Shown here piece after piece: positions 50,681 through 58,060 of a stretch of DNA of 58,060 bases. Within the stretch, counting starts at the first letter, position 1. Each line of letters begins with the position of its first letter. Origin of the DNA: Streptomyces yangpuensis (lineage in GTDB: Bacteria > Actinomycetota > Actinomycetes > Streptomycetales > Streptomycetaceae). The notes beneath the pieces were generated by a model that had not been told where the DNA came from, made no database searches, and was given only the letters and a program-made list of their open reading frames with translations. The stretch covers positions 144,443-202,502 of the forward strand of contig NZ_LBMK01000011.1 in NCBI RefSeq assembly GCF_001005295.1, in the 5' to 3' direction. The position numbers were made by a program, and so were the translations under genes.

Positions 50681-51451
50681 TCAGCGCAACCGGACGCCGA
50701 GAGCCGTCTGCACCAAGGCCTCGTGCAGCCGGACGGAGAGCCCGGCGAGTTCCTTCATGGTGGCTTCGGCGTGGGCCCTCGTCTGCGGGTTGCGGTGCCT
50801 GCGCAGCGGTGCCACGACCTGCTCCACCAGGCCCGCCTCCCGGTCGGCGGCAGCCTTCATGGCGCGCAGGTGCCGCGGCTCCAGACCGAACCGCCCCAGG
50901 TCGGCCACGAGCCGGGCCACGGTGACCGCGTCGGCGTCGAACCCGCCGCCCGGCACCTCGGCGAGGAGCCCGTACGACTCCCACTCGACCAGCTGTTCCT
51001 CGTCCACGCCGACGGCCGCGAGGAGCTCGGCGCGACCCACCCGGGCCGCGGGGGGCCGCTCCTGCACCGGATCGCCGTGGACGGCGGCAGCGCCGCCCGG
51101 ATCGGACGGATCCGCCGCATCGCCGTGCGCCGTGGGCGCCGGGATGCGGATCTGCTCCCCGCGTGCGAGCGCGTCGAGCTGCTCACGGATGACCTTCAGC
51201 GGCAGGTAGTGATCACGCTGCAGGCGCAGGATGCGGGCGAGGCGCTCCACGTCCTCCGTGCTGAACTTGCGGTATCCGGAAGGTGTGCGCCGGGGCTCGA
51301 CCAGCCCCTCCGCCTCCAGGAAACGGATCTTCGAGATCGTGACTTCGGGGAACTCGTCACGCAGCGTGGTGAGCACCGTGCCGATGCTCACCAGCCGCCC
51401 GGCCGAGCCGGCTGTGCCGTTCCCGGCACCACCCGTCGGATTGCGCAGCAT
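50681..51451 (-). CDS. MerR-type regulator (Rv1828/FtsR-like)
   Basis: 256 aa. ATG at 51451, GGAAGG upstream; the 72-residue upstream extension lacks bias. Winged helix at about 20-85: VSIGTVLTTLRDEFPEVTISKIRFLEAEGLVEPRRTPSGYRKFSTEDVERLARILRLQRD. The linker and C-terminal helical dimer and sensor domain resemble Rv1828 and C. glutamicum FtsR, a regulator of ftsZ. It sits directly downstream of the GarA/OdhI-like gene, as in those organisms. Confidence 0.92.
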   Translation of the reverse strand: MLRNPTGGAGNGTAGSAGRLVSIGTVLTTLRDEFPEVTISKIRFLEAEGLVEPRRTPSGYRKFSTEDVERLARILRLQRDHYLPLKVIREQLDALARGEQIRIPAPTAHGDAADPSDPGGAAAVHGDPVQERPPAARVGRAELLAAVGVDEEQLVEWESYGLLAEVPGGGFDADAVTVARLVADLGRFGLEPRHLRAMKAAADREAGLVEQVVAPLRRHRNPQTRAHAEATMKELAGLSVRLHEALVQTALGVRLR

Positions 51452-51494
51452 GGGACCTTCCCTCGGGTCCCCCCGGACCGGGTCCGGGGGAGGG

Positions 51495-52322
51495 TCAGAC
51501 GCCCCGCAGGCTCGCGTAGAAGACCATCCGGTACTTGCCGATCTGCACCTCGTCGCCGTTGTGCAGGGGGACGGAGTCGATCGGTTCACGGTTGACGTAC
51601 GTGCCGTTGAGGCTGCCGACATCGGCGACGGTGAAGCCGCCGTCCTGGCTCCTGCGGAACTCGACATGGCGCCGGGAGACGGTGACGTCGTCCAGGAAGA
51701 TGTCGCTCTGCGGGTGCCGGCCGGCCGTGGTCAGTTCGCCGTCCAGGAGGAAGCGGCTGCCGGAGTTGGGTCCGCGCCGCACGATGAGCAGGGCGGAACC
51801 GGGCGGCAGTGCCTCCACCGCGGCCTGGGCCTCGGGGGACAGCGAGGACGACACGTGCGTCTGGCCCGTCACCTCGGCCTCGTAGGCCTCCAGGCCCGAG
51901 ATCGAGATGGTGGACGTGGTCTCCGAGGCACGCTCCGGCGTCAGACCCGCCCGCAGCGGCGCTCCGCAGTTGGAGCAGAACCGGCTGGCCGCATCGCTAC
52001 GGTGTCCGCACCTGCTGCAAACCTGCTCGGCCGACATGGACGGCTCCTCGCGCCGCGGCTGCCCCGCGGAGGCATTGGTGGCATACGGGTCGGGGGCAAA
52101 CCCTCCACCCGCACTTGAGGTTGATGGATCACCGAAACCTATGCGGCCGGTACCGGCAGGGTCAACAGACGACGCGCCGTGCGCGCCCGGCTCACCCGCG
52201 CCAGGGACCTCGTCACGGAACAGCGGGCGGTCACCCTGCCCTTCCGCGCCGCCGGCACGGTGCCGCGCCGCACCGCTCTCCTCGCGGTTCTTCTTGCCGA
52301 ACAACTTCTCAAACAACTTCAC
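51495..52322 (-). CDS. FHA-domain regulator of the GarA/OdhI family with zinc ribbon
   Basis: 275 aa from GTG at 52322. Residues 1-95 are a low-complexity tail starting KLFEKLFGKKNRE. A zinc ribbon Cys102-x2-Cys105 ... Cys116-x2-Cys119 follows, then ETTS (134-137), the motif phosphorylated by PknB/PknG in GarA and OdhI. The FHA domain is at about 195-260 (TAGRHPQSDIFLDDVTVSRRHVEF, DVGSLNGTYVN). GarA/OdhI bind and inhibit 2-oxoglutarate dehydrogenase and glutamate metabolism enzymes until phosphorylated. The same role is likely here, with the N-terminal extension an unusual addition. The 190 bp upstream, where gcvH would sit in mycobacteria, hold no gene. Confidence 0.9.
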   Translation of the reverse strand: MKLFEKLFGKKNREESGAARHRAGGAEGQGDRPLFRDEVPGAGEPGAHGASSVDPAGTGRIGFGDPSTSSAGGGFAPDPYATNASAGQPRREEPSMSAEQVCSRCGHRSDAASRFCSNCGAPLRAGLTPERASETTSTISISGLEAYEAEVTGQTHVSSSLSPEAQAAVEALPPGSALLIVRRGPNSGSRFLLDGELTTAGRHPQSDIFLDDVTVSRRHVEFRRSQDGGFTVADVGSLNGTYVNREPIDSVPLHNGDEVQIGKYRMVFYASLRGV

Positions 52323-52512
52323 GGGCGATTCCCCTTGACTGAAACAGACCCGCCCGTGGGGCAGGACGAACTCCGAATGCAGACACCTGCCGACCCGGAC
52401 ATTCTCACAACGTCCGTAACCACCAGACAGTTTCCACCACGCACCGCAACTTCGGTGCGGCGACCCCCCGCAGGCATCAGCCCGCGTGAGCCGCTCCACC
52501 CTCCACTCCGCT

Positions 52513-53367
52513 TCATCCCGATGACGACCGAGCGTAGTCAGGCTGCTTCGCAGCCCGCAAGGCATCCACAACGATCTTCGCCGACCGTGTGACAGCCACC
52601 GTGGCCTGCTCCTTCTCCAGCGTCTGGACGACACCGCCGGGGATGTTCAGCGCGGGCTCCAGATCCTGCGGCTTGCCGATCACCTTGAACTCGTAGGGTT
52701 GTGTGATCTTCTTGCCGTCGATCCCCACCCCGCCGTTCTCGTCGGAGAAGTACGAGCCTGCCACGATGCGCACCCCGTTGATCTGGATCGCCTCGGCCCC
52801 GGCGGCCCGCAGCTCCTGGAGCGTGTCCAGCAGCTGATCGGACTGAACCTGGCCGGTGGGATCAGTGATCTTGAGCGTGATGCCCGGTCCCTGTGCTGCC
52901 ACCGTACCGGCCAGGATGCCCAGTTGACGCTCCTTCTCCACGGTCTGCCTGCGGGCCTCCTCGGCCTGGTTGGAGCTGCTCTCCAGCTCCCGGCGCTGGT
53001 CCTCCAAGCGCTGCTTCTCGTCCTCCAGCCGTTTGGTCCGCCCGTCGAGCTCGTCGAGGATCCGTACGAGGTCCTCCTGCCGTGCCCCGCGCAGGGCACT
53101 GGAGTCGCTGTTCGAGCGCACCTGGATCGCCAGGCCCAGGCCCAGGACGAACAGCAGCAGCGCCACGATCAGTTGGGCCCGGCTGACCCTCGGCGGCCAC
53201 AGACCGGCGGCGAGCCGCTGCCGGCCGGTCTCCTCGGCGACCGGCTCCGCCTGTGCGTTTCCCTCTGCCTTTCCCGCTGTCTTTCCCTCTGCCTGTCCCT
53301 CTTCAAGAGGCCGTTCCGGGACGTTCGGTTCCTCCGCCGGGGTGTCGTTCGCGCCGCTCATCGCCAT
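52513..53367 (-). CDS. DUF881 membrane protein (distal copy)
   Basis: 284 aa from ATG at 53367, which shares its A with the TGA stop of sbp (TGATG). N-terminal acidic tail, one membrane segment (about 65-85), then a coiled coil (EDLVRILDELDGRTKRLEDEKQRLEDQRRELESSSNQAEE), then the DUF881 domain (GPGITLKITDPTG, ELRAAGAEAIQINGVRI, PYEFKVIGKPQDLEPALNIPGGVV). Extracytoplasmic soluble domain. Function unknown, though found near cell-division genes in several actinobacteria. Confidence 0.9.
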   Translation of the reverse strand: MAMSGANDTPAEEPNVPERPLEEGQAEGKTAGKAEGNAQAEPVAEETGRQRLAAGLWPPRVSRAQLIVALLLFVLGLGLAIQVRSNSDSSALRGARQEDLVRILDELDGRTKRLEDEKQRLEDQRRELESSSNQAEEARRQTVEKERQLGILAGTVAAQGPGITLKITDPTGQVQSDQLLDTLQELRAAGAEAIQINGVRIVAGSYFSDENGGVGIDGKKITQPYEFKVIGKPQDLEPALNIPGGVVQTLEKEQATVAVTRSAKIVVDALRAAKQPDYARSSSG

Positions 53368-53699
53368 CACGCCCGGAAAACGTGCCGGCGGATGGCCGCG
53401 GCGTTGGAGAAGATGCGGATGCCGAGGACGACCACCACGCCGGTGGACAGCTGAGAGCCGACGCCCAGCTTGTCGCCGAGGAAGACGATCAGCGCGGCCA
53501 CGACGACGTTCGACAGAAACGACACCACGAAGACCTTGTCGACGAAGATGCCGTCCAGCATGGCGCGCAAGCCCCCGAACACCGCGTCCAGCGCCGCCAC
53601 CACGGCGATCGGCAGATAAGGCTCCACCACGGCCGGTACCTCGGGCCGGACCAGAAGTCCGACCACCACTCCGGCCAAGAGGCCCAGTACCGCGATCAC
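53367..53699 (-). CDS. sbp: Small basic protein (DUF1290, Sbp)
   Basis: 110 aa. MIAVLGLLAGVVVGLLVRPEVPAVVEPYLPIAVVAALDAVFGGLRAMLDG, then a GDKLGVGSQLSTGVVVVLGIRIFSNAAAIRRHVF end, identifies the DUF1290 membrane protein. Three to four membrane segments. Begins with GTG overlapping the TGA of the proximal DUF881 gene (GTGA) and ends overlapping the next start. The three genes are therefore translationally coupled and their products probably interact. Confidence 0.93.
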   Translation of the reverse strand: MIAVLGLLAGVVVGLLVRPEVPAVVEPYLPIAVVAALDAVFGGLRAMLDGIFVDKVFVVSFLSNVVVAALIVFLGDKLGVGSQLSTGVVVVLGIRIFSNAAAIRRHVFRA

Positions 53700-54595
53700 G
53701 ATGCACCCTTCTGCTGCTCTGCTGCTGTGGCTGTACGTACGATCAGGCTGGAAGCGGCCGGCAGCCGGAGCTCGTCGGCCGCGGACAGGGTGGAGCGGAT
53801 CCCGTAGCTCTCCTGCAGCACGTGCAGGTACTGGCCGTCCGCCGAATCCTGGAAGGCCGGGCCGAGCCGCTTCTTGTCCCCCACCGCAAGCACCTCGTAC
53901 GGCGGCACCAGCGGCCGGTTGTCGACCAGTATCGCGTCACCCGCGGCCCTGATCGCCGACAGCTCCGTCAGCCGCTGTCCGTTGATCGAGATCGCCTCGG
54001 CGCCGGACTGCCACAGTCCGTTGACGATCTTCTGCATGTCGCGGTCGCGGAGCCGTCCGGTGTCCGAGAAGCCGCTGCTCTCGCGCGGCTTCCCGCCGTC
54101 GCCGGTGGTGGAGCCCTTCGCGTCGTCCACCACCAGCCTGATCCCCGGTCCGCGGACCTCGGTGGCACCGGCCAGCTGGGAGACGAGCTCGCCCTGGCTG
54201 TTCCCGGGCTGCTTGAGGGCCGCGCGCTGACGTGCGGCGACATCGATCCTCAGCCGGTCGATGTTCTGCTCCAGGGCGTCCGCGCGCTCGTCGGCGCGCT
54301 GCACCCGGTCGATCAGTTCCTGGCGCTCCTTGGCCAGCACCGGCGCGTCCAGGCGTGCCTCGGCGGCGCCGAGCGTGACGACCATCGCGGCGGCCACGAG
54401 TCCGGCGGCGAGTCCCAGTTTCGCCTTGAGCGTGCGGGGCAGCCCGGCCGTGCCGTCCGCCTCGCGCCGAGCCGTCGCTTCCGCGTAGCCCTCGTCGAGG
54501 CTGTGGTCCATCACGTGCGTCAGCAGCGACATGGAGGCGTCGGGGCGCGCTGGCACAGAAGACGCCGGAGTCCGGTTGTGGGGCGGCTGCGACAT
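53696..54595 (-). CDS. DUF881 membrane protein (proximal copy)
   Basis: 299 aa from ATG at 54595; ATG at 54604 or a start at 54625 is also possible and no ribosome binding site decides it. The protein has a cytoplasmic N-tail, a membrane segment (about residues 60-80), a coiled coil (AKERQELIDRVQRADERADALEQNIDRLRIDVAARQRA) and a DUF881 domain (GPGIRLVVDDAKG, NGLWQSGAEAISINGQRLTELSAIRAAGDAILVDNRPLVPPYEVLAVGDKKRL). It is a paralogue of the distal copy with only limited identity. Confidence 0.88.
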   Translation of the reverse strand: MSQPPHNRTPASSVPARPDASMSLLTHVMDHSLDEGYAEATARREADGTAGLPRTLKAKLGLAAGLVAAAMVVTLGAAEARLDAPVLAKERQELIDRVQRADERADALEQNIDRLRIDVAARQRAALKQPGNSQGELVSQLAGATEVRGPGIRLVVDDAKGSTTGDGGKPRESSGFSDTGRLRDRDMQKIVNGLWQSGAEAISINGQRLTELSAIRAAGDAILVDNRPLVPPYEVLAVGDKKRLGPAFQDSADGQYLHVLQESYGIRSTLSAADELRLPAASSLIVRTATAAEQQKGAS

Positions 54596-54713
54596 GCCGC
54601 ACATCGTCGCATGTCGGCGCCGCACACACCCAATGCGTCCATCCGGTGGGCCGGGCCGGTCACCCCGCCCCGGCCCACCGGACTTCCGCCCTACGTCATC
54701 GGCCGCCCGGCAT

Positions 54714-57209
54714 TCAGTGCCCGGCGCCGTCCACCACGCCCGCCCACTCCTCGAGCAGTGCCTGCGCGGAGGCGTCGTCGGGGCCTTCGGCCCACAGGTG
54801 CGTCACGGCCTCCGCCGGGTCCGGGAGGACCAGCGCCCACCGTCCGTCGGCCTCCACCACCCGCACCCCGTCCGTGGTGTCCACCTGCCGGTCTCCGGCC
54901 GCTTCCACGACCCGCCGCATGACGAGCCCCTTCACCGCCCACGGCGTCGGCACGTCACGCTTGAGCACGTGGGCCCGCGGGATCCGGGCGTCGATCTGGC
55001 TCAGGGTGAGCTGGGTACGCGCCACCAGGCCCAGCAGCTGTACGAACGCCGCCGACCCGTCGAAGACGCTGCTGAACTCCGGAACGATGAAGCCGCCCCG
55101 GCCGTCCCCGCCGAAGATCGTGTTCTCGGCCCGCCCGACCCGGGTCAGGTCGTCGGGCGAGGTCGTCGTCCACTCCACCTGGGTGCCGTGGTAGGCCGCC
55201 ACCTGCTCGGCGACGCGCGTCGTGGTGACCGGCAGCGCGACCTTGCCGCTGCGCTTCTCCGCGGCCACCAGGTCGAGCATGACGAGCAGCGCCCGGTCGT
55301 CCTCGATGATCCGCCCGCGCTCGTCCACCAGCGAGATGCGCTCGCCCACCGGGTCGAACCGTACGCCGAAGGCCGCCCGCGCCGAGGCCACGATCTCGCC
55401 CAGCCGCACCAGGCCGGCCCGCCGGGACTCGGCGCTCTCGGTCGGCCTGGACTCGTCGAGCCCGGGGTTGATCGTCAGGGCGTCCACGCCGAGCCGTCCC
55501 AGGAGGCTCGGCATGACCAGTCCAGCGCTGCCGTTGGTGGCGTCGACGACCACCTTGAGCCCGGCGTCACCGATACCCGTGGTGTCCACGCGCCGCAGCA
55601 GCGAGCCGGTGTACGCGTCGTAGACGCTGCCCGGGAACTGCAGGTCGCCGATCTCGCCGGGGAAGGCCCGCCGGTACTCCTGGCGCGCGTACACGCGGTC
55701 CAGCTTGCGCTGCTGCTGCAGCGAGAGGTCCGCGCCCCGTTCGTCGAGGAACATGATGTCGACGGAGTCCGGCACTCCGGGCGAGGTCCGCAGGACGATC
55801 CCGCCGGCGCTCCCTCTCGCGGTCTGCTGCCTGGCCACCGGCAGCGGTACGTTCTCCAGGTCCCGTACGTTGATCGCGCTGGCCTGCAGTGCCGAGATCA
55901 CGGCCCGCTTGAGCGCCCGGGCCCCGCGGGAGTGGTCGCGGGCCGTCGTGACGATCGCGCCCTTCTTCAGGGTCGTGGCGTACGCGCCGGCGAGCCGGAC
56001 CACGAGTTCCGGAGTGATCTCGACGTTGAGGATCCCGGAGACTCCGCGCGCACCGAAGAGGTGGGCCTGTCCACGGGACTCCCAGATGACGGACGTGTTG
56101 ACGAAGGCACCGGCCTCGATCGTCTTGAAGGGGTAGACGCGTACGTTGCCCTGGACGATCGATTCCTCACCGACGAGGCATTCGTCGCCGATGACGGCCC
56201 CGTCCTCGATGCGGGCGGCGCGCATGATGTCGGTGTTCTTGCCGATGACGCAGCCGCGGAGGTTGCTGTGCGGGCCGATGTACACGTTGTCGTGGACGAC
56301 GGCCCGGTGCAGGAAGGCGCCGCTCTTGACGACGACGTTCGACCCGATGACGGTGTGCTCGCGGATCTCCACGCCGGCTTCGATCTTGGCGTAGTCACCG
56401 ATGTAGAGCGGTCCGCGGAGCACGGCGTCCGGGCTGACCTCGGCGCCTTCGGCGACCCAGACTCCCGGGGAGATCTCGAAGCCGTCCATCTCGACCTCGA
56501 CCTTGCCCTCGAGCACGTCGGCCTGCGCCTTGACATAGCTCTCGTGGGTGCCCACGTCCTCCCAGTAGCCCTCGGCCACGTAGCCGTAGATCGGCCGGCC
56601 TTCCTTCATCAGCTGGGGGAAGACATCGCTGGACCAGTCGACCGAGACGTCGGCTTCGACGTAGTCGAAGACCTCGGGTTCCATGACGTAGATGCCGGTG
56701 TTGACGGTGTCCGAGAACACCTGGCCCCAGGTGGGCTTCTCCAGGAAGCGCTCCACCTTGCCTTCCTCGTCCACGATGGTGATGCCGAATTCCAGTGGGT
56801 TCGGCACCCGGGTCAGGCACACCGTGACGAGTGCGCCCTTCTCCTTGTGGAAGCGGATCAGGTCGGTGAGGTCGAAGTCGGTCAGCGCATCGCCGGAAAT
56901 GACGACGAAGGCGTCATCCTTCAAGGCCTCCTCGGCGTTCTTCACGCTGCCGGCGGTCCCGAGTGGCTTTTCCTCGTTGGCATAGGTGAGCTCCATACCG
57001 AGCTCTTCGCCGTCCCCGAAGTAGTTCTTGACGAGCGAGGCCAGGAACTGGACGGTTACCACGGTCTCGCTGAGACCGTGCCGCTTGAGCAGCCTGAGCA
57101 CGTGCTCCATGATCGGGCGGTTCGCCACCGGCAGGAGCGGCTTGGGCATGCTCGAGGTCATGGGGCGAAGGCGTGTGCCCTCGCCGCCGGCCATCACGAC
57201 GGCCTTCAT
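54714..57209 (-). CDS. Mannose-1-phosphate guanylyltransferase-like / degenerate phosphomannomutase fusion
   Basis: 831 aa. Residues 1-230: nucleotidyltransferase (GGEGTRLRPMTSSMPKPLLPV, then DFDLTDL and NTGIYVMEPEVF). Residues 250-370: left-handed beta-helix repeats (IEAGVEIREHTVIGSNVVVK). Residues 380-831: phosphohexomutase-like domains, but the catalytic TASHNP-type loop reads TTARDHSRGAR, the metal loop DGDADR reads FDPVGER, and the sugar loop reads GGDGRGG, so the mutase half is probably inactive. The transferase half should make GDP-mannose or a related sugar nucleotide. It lies between DUF881 and a CDP-alcohol phosphatidyltransferase, suggesting envelope polysaccharide or lipid work. 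Confidence 0.87.
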   Translation of the reverse strand: MKAVVMAGGEGTRLRPMTSSMPKPLLPVANRPIMEHVLRLLKRHGLSETVVTVQFLASLVKNYFGDGEELGMELTYANEEKPLGTAGSVKNAEEALKDDAFVVISGDALTDFDLTDLIRFHKEKGALVTVCLTRVPNPLEFGITIVDEEGKVERFLEKPTWGQVFSDTVNTGIYVMEPEVFDYVEADVSVDWSSDVFPQLMKEGRPIYGYVAEGYWEDVGTHESYVKAQADVLEGKVEVEMDGFEISPGVWVAEGAEVSPDAVLRGPLYIGDYAKIEAGVEIREHTVIGSNVVVKSGAFLHRAVVHDNVYIGPHSNLRGCVIGKNTDIMRAARIEDGAVIGDECLVGEESIVQGNVRVYPFKTIEAGAFVNTSVIWESRGQAHLFGARGVSGILNVEITPELVVRLAGAYATTLKKGAIVTTARDHSRGARALKRAVISALQASAINVRDLENVPLPVARQQTARGSAGGIVLRTSPGVPDSVDIMFLDERGADLSLQQQRKLDRVYARQEYRRAFPGEIGDLQFPGSVYDAYTGSLLRRVDTTGIGDAGLKVVVDATNGSAGLVMPSLLGRLGVDALTINPGLDESRPTESAESRRAGLVRLGEIVASARAAFGVRFDPVGERISLVDERGRIIEDDRALLVMLDLVAAEKRSGKVALPVTTTRVAEQVAAYHGTQVEWTTTSPDDLTRVGRAENTIFGGDGRGGFIVPEFSSVFDGSAAFVQLLGLVARTQLTLSQIDARIPRAHVLKRDVPTPWAVKGLVMRRVVEAAGDRQVDTTDGVRVVEADGRWALVLPDPAEAVTHLWAEGPDDASAQALLEEWAGVVDGAGH

Positions 57210-57309
57210 GTCGGAAGAGTCCTCCTTGAGAGATGACAGTCGTGCCGACTCTCACCCGCCTCGTTCGGTGACTTCGCGACTCCTCCGCGTCATCCGGCGT
57301 CGGGCGGGC

Positions 57310-57900
57310 TCAATCGGCCGTGGCGTCAGCCTTCACCAGGCGGCGGACTTGAACCACGTAAAGGATTCCTGCCCACCAATAGAGGGTTGTACCCCATCCC
57401 GCGAACGCCCATCCGAAAACTGACGCCAACCAGGCCAACCAGCCGCTTCCGTCACTGAGCAGGAGCAACGGGAAGGCGTACATGAGGTTGAAGGTCGCGG
57501 CCTTGCCGAGGAAGTTGACCTGCGGCGGCGGATATCCGTGGCGGCGCAGGATCCACACCATGACCAGCAACATCAGCTCTCGTGCGAGGAGAGCTCCGGT
57601 GAGCCACAGCGGAAGGATCTCGCGATACGTCAGGCCGAACAGCGTCGACAGGATGTAGAGACGGTCCGCGGCGGGATCCAGCAGGCGGCCGAGCCTGCTG
57701 ATCTGATTCCAGCGCCGGGCGAGCTTCCCGTCGAGGTAGTCACTGACTCCGCTGAGCATGAGGACGGCCAGGGCCCACCCGTCGTACTCCGCGAGGATCA
57801 GCCACAGGAACAGGGGCACGCCGGCCAGGCGAGCCATGCTCAGGATGTTCGGAATGGTGAAAATTCGGTCAGTCTGAACCCGAGTCTCCTGGACCTCCAC
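57310..57900 (-). CDS. CDP-alcohol phosphatidyltransferase (PgsA2-like)
   Basis: 196 aa, GTG with GGAGG 7 nt upstream. The family motif is intact: DGKLARRWNQISRLGRLLDPAADRL, matching D-G-x2-A-R-x8-9-G-x3-D-x3-D (about residues 57-81). Six or so membrane segments. It transfers a phosphatidyl or similar group from a CDP-alcohol to a polyol; phosphatidylglycerophosphate, cardiolipin or phosphatidylinositol-type products are all possible. Rv1822 (PgsA2) occupies the same place in the M. tuberculosis block. Confidence 0.9.
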   Translation of the reverse strand: MEVQETRVQTDRIFTIPNILSMARLAGVPLFLWLILAEYDGWALAVLMLSGVSDYLDGKLARRWNQISRLGRLLDPAADRLYILSTLFGLTYREILPLWLTGALLARELMLLVMVWILRRHGYPPPQVNFLGKAATFNLMYAFPLLLLSDGSGWLAWLASVFGWAFAGWGTTLYWWAGILYVVQVRRLVKADATAD

Positions 57901-57985
57901 CCGGGGGCCTCCACTGTGACGGTAGAAATGGTCGTTCGATGCCCCCTGACCCTACAGGAGACCACACAGGTGTCCGGAACGCAGA

Positions 57986-58016
57986 AAAGCCCCGCACCAT
58001 GACGGTGCGGGGCTTT
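57986..58016 (-). terminator. Terminator of the rRNA operon (after 5S)
   Basis: AAAGCCCCGCACC / GGTGCGGGGCTTT perfect 13-bp arms, with the minus-strand side ending GGGGCTTTTC, 12 nt past the 5S end. A classic intrinsic terminator with U-rich tail. Confidence 0.95.
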
Positions 58017-58028
58017 CCCACAATGATT

Positions 58029-58060
58029 GTTCGGCGGCGTCCTACTCTCCCACAGGGTCC
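58029..58060 (-). rRNA. rrf: 5S ribosomal RNA, 3' end (partial)
   Basis: The reverse complement ends ACCCTGTGGGAGAGTAGGA followed by CGCCGCCGAAC, which is the 3' portion of actinobacterial 5S rRNA. The gene runs off the right edge and is transcribed leftward. The intrinsic terminator follows 12 nt later. 23S and 16S genes should lie to the right. Confidence 0.95.

Noticed and set aside
54531..57236. A 901-codon plus-strand frame opposite the GMP/PMM-like gene
   Set aside because: Same antisense shadow pattern; no motif recognised.

Overview
The window is high-GC DNA with the strong third-position G/C bias, the many GTG starts, the GGAGG ribosome binding sites and the gene content of a Streptomyces chromosome. 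Diagnostic genes are a third divergent EF-Tu (tuf3), a subtilisin-inhibitor (SSI) gene, a second-type Lnt and the DUF5999, DUF881, Sbp and GarA families. From memory the gene order resembles the S. coelicolor SCO13xx region; this was not searched. It is mostly conserved chromosome, not a prophage or biosynthetic island. I saw no CRISPR array, tRNA, transposase or attachment site.

Layout. 1-4030: a DedA membrane protein, a GH3 beta-glucosidase lipoprotein and an orphan VapB/CopG-like antitoxin, between a half copy (1-83) and a complete copy (3764-3926) of a short repeat that folds as one long hairpin with TA at both ends (MITE-like). 4031-11082: hotdog thioesterase, Pro/Gln-rich membrane protein, MFS exporter, spermidine-synthase-like protein, patatin, tuf3 preceded by a 40-aa leader ORF and a hairpin, and an AlkD-type DNA repair protein. 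11132-20428: TVP38 protein, UppP, two small proteins, Lnt, a Gfo/Idh oxidoreductase, DinB-like protein, lipoprotein, uracil-DNA glycosylase and an orphan ABC solute-binding lipoprotein. 20575-30546: two SDR reductases, a HipA-like kinase coupled to a DUF3037 gene, DHA2 exporter, secreted HET-C/phospholipase-like protein, DUF2252 gene flanked by simple repeats, SSI inhibitor, an odd isochorismatase-fold protein and an FMN split-barrel protein.

30553-42485: three EamA (drug/metabolite) transporters interleaved with LysR and MocR regulators and a PNPOx-like gene, a PadR regulator with a His-rich head, PhzF, CPBP protease and a GCS2-type ligase. 42486-47438: unknown genes, DUF5999 with a structured 5' leader, and gcvP controlled by a tandem glycine riboswitch.

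47439-58060: PRC-barrel gene, DNA polymerase IV, then a minus-strand block (MerR, bifunctional nuclease, MerR, FHA/GarA, DUF881, Sbp, DUF881, GMP/PMM-like protein, CDP-alcohol phosphatidyltransferase). This matches, as I recall it, M. tuberculosis Rv1822-Rv1832 without gcvH. The window ends in the 3' end of a minus-strand 5S rRNA with its terminator, so an rRNA operon lies just outside.

Most named functions are secure from motifs. Starts were moved to the best-placed ribosome binding site, or, where a TANNNT box sits 4-8 nt upstream, interpreted as leaderless.
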